From Clostridia bacterium (GTDB lineage Bacteria > Bacillota > Clostridia > Oscillospirales > CAG-272): DNA of 34,344 nucleotides. The translations under genes were made by a program, and so were the position numbers. The DNA lies in contig JAFQKA010000030.1 of the NCBI GenBank assembly GCA_017397175.1, forward strand, positions 1 to 34,344. Direction: 5' to 3'. How positions within the stretch are numbered: position 1 is the first letter of the stretch; every line of letters starts with the position of its first letter. The notes beneath the pieces were generated by a model, which was not told the origin of the DNA, did no database searches, and worked only from the letters and a program-made list of their open reading frames with translations. This document shows, one piece after another, positions 1 to 8,054 of this stretch.

Positions 1-61
1 CACCGAAGTCAGTGACAACAGATTTACAGTCTGCCCCCTTTGGCCGCTCGGGAAATCCCCC
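1..61 (-). tRNA. tRNA-Tyr (anticodon GUA), 3' part outside the window
   Basis: On the minus strand the 5' acceptor GGGGGAT begins at 61, followed by a D-arm, an anticodon stem-loop with loop CTGTAAA (anticodon GUA) and the start of a long variable arm, as expected of a class II bacterial tRNA-Tyr. The window edge removes the T-arm and the 3' acceptor strand. It lies 3 nt downstream of the tRNA-Thr CCA end and is probably processed from the same transcript. Confidence 0.9.
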
Positions 62-64
62 ATA

Positions 65-139
65 TGGAGCTGGTGATCGGAGTCGAACCAACAACCTGCT
101 GATTACAAATCAGCTGCTCTGCCATTGAGCCACACCAGC
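65..139 (-). tRNA. tRNA-Thr (anticodon UGU) with encoded CCA
   Basis: The acceptor strands GCTGGTG and CACCAGC pair perfectly. The anticodon stem GCTGA/TCAGC encloses loop TTTGTAA, giving anticodon UGU. The T-loop is GTTCGAC-like and CCA is encoded at 67-65. Transcription runs from the consensus promoter at 185-213 and continues into tRNA-Tyr. Confidence 0.95.
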
Positions 140-184
140 ATATTTTGAAACGTTCAGAAGGGATTTCCTTTGCAGAACGTTGAT

Positions 185-213
185 ATTATATCACCTTGGC
201 AGGGTTTTGTCAA
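185..213 (-). promoter_or_regulatory. Sigma-A promoter of the tRNA-Thr/tRNA-Tyr unit
   Basis: Read on the minus strand, TTGACA (213-208), a 17 bp spacer and TATAAT (190-185) match the housekeeping consensus exactly. The expected start site near 178 leaves a leader of about 38 nt before tRNA-Thr. Confidence 0.9.
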
Positions 214-302
214 GTGTTTTTCTGAAAAAAGTTTTGAAAAATCTTTTTCTCGGCTTTTTTCATAAATTCCCCTTATTTATCTTCCCCTTTTGTATAGATT
301 TT

Positions 303-334
303 ATCCCCAAGCTCGTGAAAACGAGCTTGGGGAT
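303..334 (-). terminator. Strong 14-bp stem-loop after the esterase/LRR gene
   Basis: ATCCCCAAGCTCGT and its exact complement flank a 4-nt loop, just past the stop of the 344-3073 gene. It probably ends or stabilises that transcript. On the minus strand the stem is followed by AAAATC rather than a T-run, so it is not a canonical intrinsic terminator. Confidence 0.6.
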
Positions 335-343
335 AATCAAAAA

Positions 344-3073
344 TCACTTCTTTTTCTTTTTTGCCACAACAACTATTACGATCACTGCAACGACGAGAAG
401 TACGCCGCCTGCAATAGCCGCAATAAGCGCTATGGGAGCTTTCGGGCTGTCCGACGGAGTGTTGTCTACGGTGTCGGAGGGAGACGAGGGCGTTACCGCG
501 CTTCCGTCTTCCATGACAGCGCTGATGCTTAGCTCGGCGCCGGCGAACATATCGGCAAGTTTTTGCGCGCTTGCCTTATCGGAGCAGATAAACTTACAGT
601 CTGCGGGAATATCCGTAAATCCCTTTACAGTTGCGTATTCAAATACGATATTTACCGACGGGGAAACCACTCCCTCGACGCGAACGGTCTTCAGGGATTT
701 GCAGCCCTTGAGGGTATCGTACTCAATGCTTTGGAGTGTAACACCTTCGGGGATCACGATCTCCTCAAGTGAGGAGCAGTTTTTGAAGAAGCCCTTGGGG
801 AATCTGCCTGCCACCGTTGTTTCACCGCAGAGAAGGGATGCGGGAAGGATTATCTTCTTTACGGATTTGCAGTTGCCAAACATGGCCTCGGGAAGAATAT
901 AATCAACGTCAACGACTTCCAGGAGCATGGTAAAGCCGGTCAGATCGACCACACCCTCCGTGTAGCTTACGGGCGTGTCGCTTGTGAAATCCCAGTGACC
1001 GAGAGTTTCAAGAGCACTCATGCCGTTGAAATTCTGTTCCGATGAGAGTGTTTGCGTTTTTGAATCGATCCTTACGGATTTGCAGTTGGTGACAATTTCA
1101 ACTATGCTCTTGAGCTTGCCGATGGCGGCGAATTCGCCTACGATATCAATGGACGAGATAGAATCCACTCTTTCCTTGACGTACTCGCGGAACTCGCTGT
1201 CAGGCGAAGAGAAATCAAGAAGGGCATCTACCTGCGCGGCCTTTATGACCAAAGTGTTTTCCCTCAGGGTGTAAAGGAAGTTGCCGTCCTTTGAAAGCTT
1301 GCCTAAGCTGACCGCTCCCTCGATGTTTATACCTTCGGGAACGAAAATGTTTACGTCCTGACCGCCGAATGCGCGGTCATCAAGAGCCAGCTGACAGTAT
1401 ATGTAAACGTCTGCCTTATTTTGCAGCTTGAATACGTCCTCGTCGATCTTGGTAAAACCGCCGCTTATGCGGATCTCCTTTACCTGATCCATTTGCGCGT
1501 TCCATTCAGCAACCTCGGGCAGGGTGGTGTCAAGTATTCCCGTGCCGCCAACCGAGAGGATACCGTCACGGACGAACCAGCCCGAAATGCCGATCATCTG
1601 ACCTTCAAGTCTGATGACCTGCGCGCTTGTGGGCGTATATCCGTGGGTCCTGCCCTGTGTCAGCTCCATGACTGCATCTATTTCCTTGCCGTTTACAAGG
1701 TTATTGAACATTGCCATTGTACCGGAGGGGGGACAGGTGGGATCGCCGAGACCTGCTTTAATTGTAGTCTTGCAGGTTACTCTTTTTGCCAGGAAAACGG
1801 AATCCACGTAATCGAGACCTGCCGCGTAAATGGGACGGTTGCCCGAGGGGATTCTTGTGCCTGTGGGAACTTTCGTAGTACCTGCACCGATGTCGCAGAG
1901 CCACGGAATAGATGCGGAAAGCTCTGTTACCGCGGGGTGGAGAGCCGCCACGCCGATGGCCTGAAAGCCGCCCTGGCTTCCGCCTTCAACTTTTATGTTC
2001 TTGCCGTCCCAGAGTCCTGCCCATGAGCTGATGTCAACCTTGTCAAACTCTGTTGCGGTGCTGGTGTCGGAGAAATATTTAATAAGGAAATTGATAGCCT
2101 GACAGTCGCGCAGGAGCATCTGACGGTAGTATACGTTCTCCTTTACCGCATTGACTGTGGGCGACATACCGTACATGGGTGAATTCCAGTTTGAAAGGTC
2201 GTCGTCCTGCAGGTTGAGAAATTCCTTCATCATGGTGTCGCGGTTTATTCCGCTGTCAGCCATTGTTGCAAGATCCGAGAGATTTACGCTGTGCGCCAGG
2301 CAGTTGAACATGATCCTGTCCTTTCCGCCGTATGCGCCGATCTTACCAAGTCCCTGTCCCTGGAAATTCACTTGGATACGCAGGCTGCCCTTCTTTGCTT
2401 CTTTGGGGATAGTAAGGTAGCCCGCTACAAATGTGTCGCCGTTGGGAGTATCGTCTCTCAGACCGTAGCAGTTTATATATACCTCGTACTTTTTGAGGCT
2501 TCCGCCGTCATCGGGAAGTTCCTTAAGACTTACGAGATCTGCGGGGTATTGGTCAAGAAGAGCGAGGGAGTCAGCCCAGAATTGATCGAAGTCTTCAGGC
2601 TCCTCGTTAACGGTCTTGATGGCAAATGCGTTTACGAGAATACCGCCCTGGAAAAGGTGCGATGCCTTGGACTCAAGCTTGGATTTCCAGATCTTTCCGT
2701 CCTCGCCGTAGGCGTTGACTTCAAGGTACATATAACCTGCCATATCCATGCAGGTCTCACTTATAACGTATTTTCCCTCCTCGTTTGCCGTGACCTTGCC
2801 CGTGGTCTTTGAACCGTCGTCACCCTTGAAGGTGTAGCGAAGCTCGGGGACGGTTACGGGTCTTTCGCCGTCCATCACGGTGAAGGTAAAGGTCACCCTG
2901 TCGCTGCCGATGTAGCTCAGCGGATCCTTGTCCGTTTCGCACAAAACGTACAGAGAGGAAGCATCTTCTTCGCTTTTCAGCGCCGTTGCGGCAGATGCAG
3001 GCACTGCCATAAGGGTTGCCAAACATCCCACTATCATAAGCAAAGAAAGCATGAGAGATAGTAATTTCTTCAT
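344..3073 (-). CDS. Secreted, membrane-anchored acetyl-xylan-esterase-like protein with LRR domain
   Basis: The 909-residue product starts with a signal peptide (about 1-28, ending ASA). Residues about 150-480 resemble the AXE1/cephalosporin C deacetylase (CE7) alpha/beta-hydrolase family: nucleophile Ser366 in GGSQGG, a candidate Asp444 in GLGDPTCPPSG and His477 in RTHGYT. Residues about 530-850 carry BspA-type LRR_5 repeats such as FKNCSSLEEIVIPEGV and LKGCKSLKTVRVEG. A Ser/Pro-rich linker, a hydrophobic helix (about 880-903) and a terminal KKKKK suggest anchoring to the membrane outside the cell. Role by inference: removal of acetyl groups from plant or host glycans at the surface. CE7 enzymes are usually about 320 residues, so the LRR tail and anchor are additions. 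The start is supported by GAGGTG ahead of ATG. It is monocistronic, with its own consensus promoter. Confidence 0.85.
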   Translation of the reverse strand: MKKLLSLMLSLLMIVGCLATLMAVPASAATALKSEEDASSLYVLCETDKDPLSYIGSDRVTFTFTVMDGERPVTVPELRYTFKGDDGSKTTGKVTANEEGKYVISETCMDMAGYMYLEVNAYGEDGKIWKSKLESKASHLFQGGILVNAFAIKTVNEEPEDFDQFWADSLALLDQYPADLVSLKELPDDGGSLKKYEVYINCYGLRDDTPNGDTFVAGYLTIPKEAKKGSLRIQVNFQGQGLGKIGAYGGKDRIMFNCLAHSVNLSDLATMADSGINRDTMMKEFLNLQDDDLSNWNSPMYGMSPTVNAVKENVYYRQMLLRDCQAINFLIKYFSDTSTATEFDKVDISSWAGLWDGKNIKVEGGSQGGFQAIGVAALHPAVTELSASIPWLCDIGAGTTKVPTGTRIPSGNRPIYAAGLDYVDSVFLAKRVTCKTTIKAGLGDPTCPPSGTMAMFNNLVNGKEIDAVMELTQGRTHGYTPTSAQVIRLEGQMIGISGWFVRDGILSVGGTGILDTTLPEVAEWNAQMDQVKEIRISGGFTKIDEDVFKLQNKADVYIYCQLALDDRAFGGQDVNIFVPEGINIEGAVSLGKLSKDGNFLYTLRENTLVIKAAQVDALLDFSSPDSEFREYVKERVDSISSIDIVGEFAAIGKLKSIVEIVTNCKSVRIDSKTQTLSSEQNFNGMSALETLGHWDFTSDTPVSYTEGVVDLTGFTMLLEVVDVDYILPEAMFGNCKSVKKIILPASLLCGETTVAGRFPKGFFKNCSSLEEIVIPEGVTLQSIEYDTLKGCKSLKTVRVEGVVSPSVNIVFEYATVKGFTDIPADCKFICSDKASAQKLADMFAGAELSISAVMEDGSAVTPSSPSDTVDNTPSDSPKAPIALIAAIAGGVLLVVAVIVIVVVAKKKKK

Positions 3074-3103
3074 AGTTCACCTCAAAAAATTTATTTCAAG
3101 AAG

Positions 3104-3132
3104 ATTATACCATTTATGCACTTTTTTGTCAA
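3104..3132 (-). promoter_or_regulatory. Sigma-A promoter of the esterase/LRR gene
   Basis: On the minus strand TTGACA (3132-3127), a 17 bp spacer and TATAAT (3109-3104) match the consensus perfectly, about 30 nt before the start codon. A strong promoter suggests substantial expression. Confidence 0.9.
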
Positions 3133-3169
3133 CAAAATAAATCGAACGTCGGAACAGAAATTTAGTCAA

Positions 3170-3196
3170 AAAACGACGGCACAAAGCCGTCGTTTT
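3170..3196 (-). terminator. Terminator of the SGNH/lipoprotein operon (works in both directions)
   Basis: AAAACGACGGC and GCCGTCGTTTT pair over 11 bp around the loop ACAAA. T-runs flank both sides (TTTTT on the minus strand, TTTTTTT after GCG on the plus strand). It lies between the end of the 3291-7887 run and the promoter of the next minus-strand gene, so it probably insulates the two units. Confidence 0.8.
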
Positions 3197-3250
3197 GCGT
3201 TTTTTTGATGGCAATACGTCTGTCAACCCTTTTTTAAAAGTTTTTGGGGT

Positions 3251-3276
3251 TTGGGGCTTTTTTCAAAAAGCCCCAA
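3251..3276. repeat. Palindromic GGGGC stem-loop with TTTTTGGGG flank
   Basis: TTGGGGCTTTTT and its exact complement flank a 2-nt centre (12 bp stem). The left side is preceded by a T/A-rich tract and a second GGGGTTTGGGG run. It lies 15 nt past the stop of the PstS-like gene. It could be a transcript-end structure or a dispersed palindromic repeat unit; only one copy is seen in this window. Confidence 0.5.
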
Positions 3277-3290
3277 GTATCGCGCTCCCG

Positions 3291-4181
3291 TTACTTTGTG
3301 GCATAGCCCTCGCGCTCTATGAGCTGTTTGCCCTGTGCCGAGCAGATCCAGTTGTAGAGTATCCTTTCGGGGGAATTTTCGGGGGCATCCTTTCGGATTA
3401 TTACATAGAAATCGTTTGTCAGCTTGTATTCTCCGCTTGAGATCGTCTCGTTTGACGGGGTGACACCCTCGTAATCGAAGATCTTTGCGCGGTCAAGAGT
3501 GCCGCTTTCCATTTCTGTCAGATAATAGAAGACCGTGTAGCCAAGTGCGCCGTTTGAGCCGTTGTAGTCTGCCACCGCCTGAAGAAGTCCGATCATTGAG
3601 CCTGTCATCAGCTCGGACGGAGGCTCTGTGAGCTTGTCGCCCAGATTTATCAGCTTGTCGAAAAGGGTCTGGCTTCCGCTGTCACGGTTGCGCTGGAAGG
3701 GAACTATTGCCTCGTCATTTCCCCCAAGCTCCGACCAGTTTTCGATCTCGCCGCTGTAAATTCCGCAAACGTCCTCGTAGCTGAGGCTCTGTACGGGATT
3801 GTTTTTGTTGCCGATGAAAACCAACGCGTCGGCACCGATGGGGGTCATTTCGATTCCTTCGCTGTCGGCGGCGATAAGAGCCTTTGCTTCCTCGGAGGGC
3901 TCGTATGCGAGGATTATGTCGAAGGTACCGTCAAGGAGCCATTTGTAGTTGTCGGTGGTAGATCCCTCAAAGCGGATCATGCCGTTCGCCTTTTCGCGGT
4001 CAATGCCGAGCGAGGTTGCCGTCACCGCTTCACCTAAAGGCAGACAGGCAAGAGAACCGCCCATTTTGGGGTAATTATCTTCGGTAAATTCGAAATTTCC
4101 CTTACCCTGATCCTTTTTGCCGCACCCGAAAGTACAGGTCAGGATCATCAGAAAGGCAAGTAAAAGCGCAATTTTCTTCAT
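3291..4181 (-). CDS. PstS-like substrate-binding lipoprotein
   Basis: The 296-residue product has a lipoprotein signal sequence with probable lipidated Cys20 (TFGC). The rest resembles PstS-type phosphate-binding proteins (PBP-like domain family): FEGSTTDNYKWL near the first ligand loop, then DIILAYEPSEEA, and RNRDSGSQTLF, a form of the usual R-x-SGT segment. No pstC, pstA or pstB genes are adjacent, so it is an orphan and may not serve phosphate uptake. It is last in the minus-strand run and begins 14 nt after the WG-like lipoprotein gene ends. The start ATG follows a GGAGC element. The family call is fairly firm; the ligand is unknown. Confidence 0.8.
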   Translation of the reverse strand: MKKIALLLAFLMILTCTFGCGKKDQGKGNFEFTEDNYPKMGGSLACLPLGEAVTATSLGIDREKANGMIRFEGSTTDNYKWLLDGTFDIILAYEPSEEAKALIAADSEGIEMTPIGADALVFIGNKNNPVQSLSYEDVCGIYSGEIENWSELGGNDEAIVPFQRNRDSGSQTLFDKLINLGDKLTEPPSELMTGSMIGLLQAVADYNGSNGALGYTVFYYLTEMESGTLDRAKIFDYEGVTPSNETISSGEYKLTNDFYVIIRKDAPENSPERILYNWICSAQGKQLIEREGYATK

Positions 4182-4195
4182 TTGTGCTCCTTTCG

Positions 4196-5665
4196 CTAAT
4201 CGTTGTTTATTCTTACTCTCATAATTTCGTTGAAATTCTCGTCTAGGGTCAGAGCGAAATCTCCGTCCCGCATAAACAGGAGCATCTCTTCATCAAGCTT
4301 CATATAAGTGGGAAGATCGTTGCCGCTATAGATCATCTCTCCGTCAGAGACGCGGTATATGCGGTATGTGGTGGAGATATTGTCGGAATTTTGCTCATAG
4401 GAATAGTAAAATCCCGTCACTCCCATGTGGGAATACAGGGGCACCACTTCATCAAGCACCCAATCGAGGGTCTTCAGGCTGTAAGCCTTGTATTTAATGC
4501 TTGAGGAACCGTATGAGTGCAGGTAAATGAGCCCCGCCTGAGGATCCTCCTCTACACTTGTGTATTTGCCCTCGACCTCGGCTATCACGTTCATTTCGCT
4601 GTCGGCAATATAGGTGGTGTTGCCGCGGCTCATGACGTAATGCTCGGTGAGGAAGGAGATGTTTTCATAGTCAAGCTTGTTTCCCTGAAAATCACGGTAT
4701 TCATAGTTCCTATTGCCAAAGTCCAGGGAGAGGATATTTCCTTCAAGCAGTCCTACTCCGGTTTTCCGTTCGAAGCTCAGGGAGGACAGCAGATTCAGGT
4801 CGTAGTCGTAAACGTAGGCGTTCCTTTCGTCCGACACCAGGAACATTTCGTCAATATATCCGGTGAAGCTCTTTATGTTCATATCCGTGAGAAGCTCTTG
4901 TCCGTCTATGGTGAAAAGCCGTGTTCTGCCGTCCCTGTCTCTTGTGGTGTAGAGCTTGTTCCCAAGACAGGATATATCATATTCGGGGCCTGCTATAACC
5001 TTGAGATCACGGTCGAGAAGATAGACGTCCTGATACAGGGCTCCGCTTTGGGTGATCTCGCCATGCTCGGTGAGTATCAGATAATCATCGTCTGGACGCA
5101 TATATGCGTTCTCGTATTCTGCCAGAAGATTTCCTTCAAGGTCGTACAGCTTGATGTCGGGATAACAATTGAGATAAACCATATCGTCAAAGAAAAACGA
5201 GGCGTAGGACGCGTTGGAATCGAGAGGAATATACGCAGACCCGTCGGTTTTTGCAAGCGAATATTGATACAGCGTGGAAAATGAATCCTCGTCATTCTTT
5301 TTCAGCTCACGGGAGCGCAGAATATACCATTCTCCGCATTTTTCTACCGACGTGTAAACGGGATCGGTGACGATAACGCCGCTTTCGGTGCAAAGACCGT
5401 AGAGATACAATTCGGTGGATCCGAAAAATGGTGAGTTAAAGTCAACGATGTTTCCGCAATACGGCCGCAGAGGGCCGTAGTCATCTTGAGGAATGAGGGT
5501 ATCCGTGTAGTCCTCGTACCATCGCTCGTTTGTTTTTTCGGGAGTGTAATCTCCTATGTCCGGCAGGGAATCAAGCCCGAAATACAGGAGATCCTTCTTC
5601 TTTTCGCATCCGAAAAGGGCGCAGGTAAAGAGAACTGCACAAAAAAGTAAAATTATCCTTTTCAA
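4196..5665 (-). CDS. WG-like repeat lipoprotein, function unknown
   Basis: The 489-residue product has a lipobox ending LFGC (Cys20) and is predicted to sit on the outer face of the membrane. The body is built of degenerate beta-strand units of the kind LYGLCTESGVIVTDPVYTSV and IKLYDLEGNLLAEYENAY, resembling WG/KWG or beta-propeller repeats that alternate a reported state with a value. There are no catalytic residues I recognise. It is 55 nt downstream of the SGNH genes and 14 nt upstream of the PstS-like gene, so it probably shares their transcript. It may be a surface binding or sensing protein; that is inference. Confidence 0.7.
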   Translation of the reverse strand: MKRIILLFCAVLFTCALFGCEKKKDLLYFGLDSLPDIGDYTPEKTNERWYEDYTDTLIPQDDYGPLRPYCGNIVDFNSPFFGSTELYLYGLCTESGVIVTDPVYTSVEKCGEWYILRSRELKKNDEDSFSTLYQYSLAKTDGSAYIPLDSNASYASFFFDDMVYLNCYPDIKLYDLEGNLLAEYENAYMRPDDDYLILTEHGEITQSGALYQDVYLLDRDLKVIAGPEYDISCLGNKLYTTRDRDGRTRLFTIDGQELLTDMNIKSFTGYIDEMFLVSDERNAYVYDYDLNLLSSLSFERKTGVGLLEGNILSLDFGNRNYEYRDFQGNKLDYENISFLTEHYVMSRGNTTYIADSEMNVIAEVEGKYTSVEEDPQAGLIYLHSYGSSSIKYKAYSLKTLDWVLDEVVPLYSHMGVTGFYYSYEQNSDNISTTYRIYRVSDGEMIYSGNDLPTYMKLDEEMLLFMRDGDFALTLDENFNEIMRVRINND

Positions 5666-5720
5666 TCACATTCTCCTTTCGGGGTCTCTGTAATTAAAGA
5701 CGGATTTTGGCAGCTGATTG

Positions 5721-6434
5721 TTACAGACTGCGCATGAAATTTTCTACTGCGGTAGAAAGATATTCGTGGGCCCGGAGATTTGGGTGTCCGTTGGTTTCGG
5801 AAACGATGAACGCCTTGTTGCGCAGCCTTCTTGCCTCGTCGCACATTTCGGGACGTCCGCTGACTCGGTTCATAACGGGAACACGGTAGTCTTCCTCAAG
5901 ATCGAGATAGGGAATACCCCATCTTCTTGCCATTCTGCGCGTCATATCGGGGTATGCCGGCGAAACGCAACCGTTCGTGACGATAATGCCGATCTTTGCG
6001 TAAGGCAGATTCGTTACCAAGTGGCGAAGGACCACGTTCCAAGCGCCGCAAAACGTTGAAACGTCGTCGCTTGCGGGGGAACCCAGGGGGGCTTTTTTGT
6101 GGCTGTCGTTGATTCCGATGCATATGGTTATGTAGTCAGCATCAAGGGGGACCTCTTTATAGAGTGTCGAGAGAGATCTTTCGTTTCCGTTTGATCCGAT
6201 CTCGGGCATATAGGTCATAGTGCCACCGCACTTTGCCATGTTGATAACTTCCATGCCGTTGCGCTTTCCGATGTGCCAAGGGTATGTCTTGCACATCTTC
6301 AGTTCTGCGTCGTAGACGTTAGGACTTTGGCGTCCCTCAAGACCGTTTTCGTCAAAGTATGACTTGAAATCTCCTTCGGTAAAGCTGTCACCGAGAGCTA
6401 CGTATTTTTTGCCGTACAGATAATTTGTTTCCAT
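5721..6434 (-). CDS. SGNH/GDSL-family hydrolase, copy 3 of 3
   Basis: The 237-residue protein has SGNH block I as GDSFTEG (Ser17), a block II-like glycine in KCGGTM and block III as GIND (Asn109). HPN near the C-terminus supplies the block V histidine (His217). The Asp usually three residues before that His is Thr here. No signal peptide is visible, so it is probably cytoplasmic. The family hydrolyses ester bonds, often acetyl groups on sugars, but the substrate here is unknown. It is a close paralogue of the next two genes upstream. AAAGGAG lies just before the ATG, 12 nt after the stop of copy 2. Confidence 0.85.
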   Translation of the reverse strand: METNYLYGKKYVALGDSFTEGDFKSYFDENGLEGRQSPNVYDAELKMCKTYPWHIGKRNGMEVINMAKCGGTMTYMPEIGSNGNERSLSTLYKEVPLDADYITICIGINDSHKKAPLGSPASDDVSTFCGAWNVVLRHLVTNLPYAKIGIIVTNGCVSPAYPDMTRRMARRWGIPYLDLEEDYRVPVMNRVSGRPEMCDEARRLRNKAFIVSETNGHPNLRAHEYLSTAVENFMRSL

Positions 6435-6446
6435 TTTAACTCTCCT

Positions 6447-7160
6447 TTACAGACTGCGCATAAAGTTTTCTACGATCGTGGAAAGGCCTTCGTGCGCTTT
6501 AAGATTGGGGTGGCCGTTCTTATCCGAGACGGCAAATGCCCGATTTCTCAGCTCCCTTGCCTCGTCGCACAGCTCGGGACGGTATTTTACCGCGCGGGTG
6601 AGGGGGACGCTGAAGTCTTCCTCAAGATCGAGATAGGGAATTCCCCATTTTCTTGCCATTCTTCTGACGCAGTCGGGGTAAGCAGGACTTGCACAGAACG
6701 ATGGAATTATAATTCCGATCTTCGCATAGGGCATATTTGTTATAAGGTGACGGAGAACTACGTTCCACGCGCCGCAGAAAGTGGACACATCCTGATCGTT
6801 CACACCGCCCAATGGAGCTTTTCTGAAGCTGTCGTTTGCGCCGATGAAGATAGTTACGTAATCTGCGTCGAGGGGAACCTTTTTATAGAGTGTTGAAAGA
6901 GAGCGCTCATTTCCGTTTGGCCCGATCTCGGGCATATAGGTCATGGTGCCGCCGCACAGCGCCATGTTCAAAACCTCCATATTGTTGCGCTTTCCTATGT
7001 GCCAGGGATAAGTTTTGCACATTTTCAGCTCCGCATCGTACACGTTAGGGCTTTTGCGGTTTTCAAGTCCGTTTTCGTCAACGTACGAGCCGAAATCACC
7101 GTCTGTGAGGCTGTCGCCAAGAGCCACGTACTTTTTGCCGTATAAATAATTTGATTCCAT
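6447..7160 (-). CDS. SGNH/GDSL-family hydrolase, copy 2 of 3
   Basis: The 237-residue protein carries GDSLTDG (block I), GANDS (block III) and NGHPN (block V His). The long reading frame extends to 7196, but ATG at 7160 is preferred. It follows AAAGGAG, leaves a 10-nt gap after the upstream stop, and gives the N-terminus MESNYLYGKKYVALGDS, matching both paralogues. It is the closest of the two neighbours to copy 3, sharing long stretches such as KMCKTYPWHIGKRN. The residue three before the catalytic His is Lys instead of Asp. No secretion signal is visible. Confidence 0.85.
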   Translation of the reverse strand: MESNYLYGKKYVALGDSLTDGDFGSYVDENGLENRKSPNVYDAELKMCKTYPWHIGKRNNMEVLNMALCGGTMTYMPEIGPNGNERSLSTLYKKVPLDADYVTIFIGANDSFRKAPLGGVNDQDVSTFCGAWNVVLRHLITNMPYAKIGIIIPSFCASPAYPDCVRRMARKWGIPYLDLEEDFSVPLTRAVKYRPELCDEARELRNRAFAVSDKNGHPNLKAHEGLSTIVENFMRSL

Positions 7161-7170
7161 TTTCTCTCCT

Positions 7171-7887
7171 TTACAGACTGCGCATGAATTTCTCAATAGC
7201 GGTCGAAATATATTTGTAGGCTTCGATGTTGGGATGCCTGTTTTTCGGCGTTACGCTGAATTTTTCGGTGCGGAAGGCTCTTACCTCGTCGCACATCTCG
7301 GGACGTCCTCGGACGTTGTTTAATACGGGTGTCAGGTAATCGTCGTTCAGGTCAAGATAGGGAATACCCCACCGCCGCGCCATTTTCAGCGTCATATTGT
7401 GGTACGCGGGACTTGCCCCGCTGGTGGTGGCGATAATGCCTATTTTTGCATAGGGCAGATTTGTTATCAAGTAACGCAGCACCACGTTCCACGCGCCGCA
7501 AAAGGTGGTCAGCGTGTCATCGGTGACAGAACCCAATGGTGCCTTTTTGTGTGTGTCGTTAATTCCTATCCAGATAGTTATGTAATCTGCGTCAAGTGGC
7601 ACTTTTTTGTATATTGTCGACAGAGAATATGAGTCACCCGCGGGACCGACCTCGGGCATATAGGTCAACGTTCCTCCGCCGTGGGCCAGATTTACAAGCT
7701 CCATGCCGTTCCGCTTGGCTATCCACCACGGATAGGTCTTGATCATCTTCATTTCCTTGTCGTAAACATAGGGGTTTTCAACGTTTTCGATTCCCGATAT
7801 TTCATTGAAACCGTTAAAATCACCCGACGTGTAGCTGTCGCCAAGAGCGACGTATTTTTTTCCGTAGAGATAATTACTGTTTTCCAT
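7171..7887 (-). CDS. SGNH/GDSL-family hydrolase, copy 1 of 3 (operon-first)
   Basis: The 238-residue protein has GDSYTSG, GIND and NRHPN in the places expected of an SGNH hydrolase. ATG at 7887 is preferred over the longer frame to 7938. It gives MENSNYLYGKKYVALGDS, in line with the other copies, and has GAGG about 8 nt upstream. It is the most divergent of the three copies, for example FNGFNEISGIENVENP after block I. It is the first gene after the promoter at 7918-7946. It lacks a signal peptide and, like its paralogues, the canonical block V Asp. Confidence 0.85.
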   Translation of the reverse strand: MENSNYLYGKKYVALGDSYTSGDFNGFNEISGIENVENPYVYDKEMKMIKTYPWWIAKRNGMELVNLAHGGGTLTYMPEVGPAGDSYSLSTIYKKVPLDADYITIWIGINDTHKKAPLGSVTDDTLTTFCGAWNVVLRYLITNLPYAKIGIIATTSGASPAYHNMTLKMARRWGIPYLDLNDDYLTPVLNNVRGRPEMCDEVRAFRTEKFSVTPKNRHPNIEAYKYISTAIEKFMRSL

Positions 7888-7917
7888 TGTTTTCCTCGTT
7901 TTGTTGAATTTGTCTTT

Positions 7918-7946
7918 ATTATACACGCAAAGAGTCAAAAAGTAAA
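7918..7946 (-). promoter_or_regulatory. Probable promoter of the SGNH/lipoprotein operon
   Basis: On the minus strand TTTACT (7946-7941), 17 bp and TATAAT (7923-7918) lie about 30 nt before the first SGNH gene. The -10 is perfect and the -35 matches four of six bases. Confidence 0.65.
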
Positions 7947-8006
7947 TATTTGATGGAGAATTACCTTATTTTTGTTATTATACATAATAAAGATTTGCAA
8001 AAACTG

Positions 8007-8035
8007 TTTACTTTTTCTTAATTTAGTGGTATTAT
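8007..8035 (+). promoter_or_regulatory. Probable promoter of mtaB
   Basis: TTTACT (8007-8012), a 17 bp spacer and TATTAT (8030-8035). The start site expected near 8042 would leave only about 13 nt before the ATG at 8055, which bears on the start-codon choice. Confidence 0.6.
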
Positions 8036-8054
8036 AAATACAATTACGTGTATT

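Noticed and set aside
180-902. 240-codon plus-strand frame opposite the esterase/LRR gene
   Set aside because: It begins in the tRNA leader region and runs antisense through a gene with clear domains; its product is low-complexity and has no ribosome binding site.
1421-2026. 201-codon plus-strand frame inside the esterase gene
   Set aside because: Antisense shadow of the catalytic domain, with no family features and no start signal.
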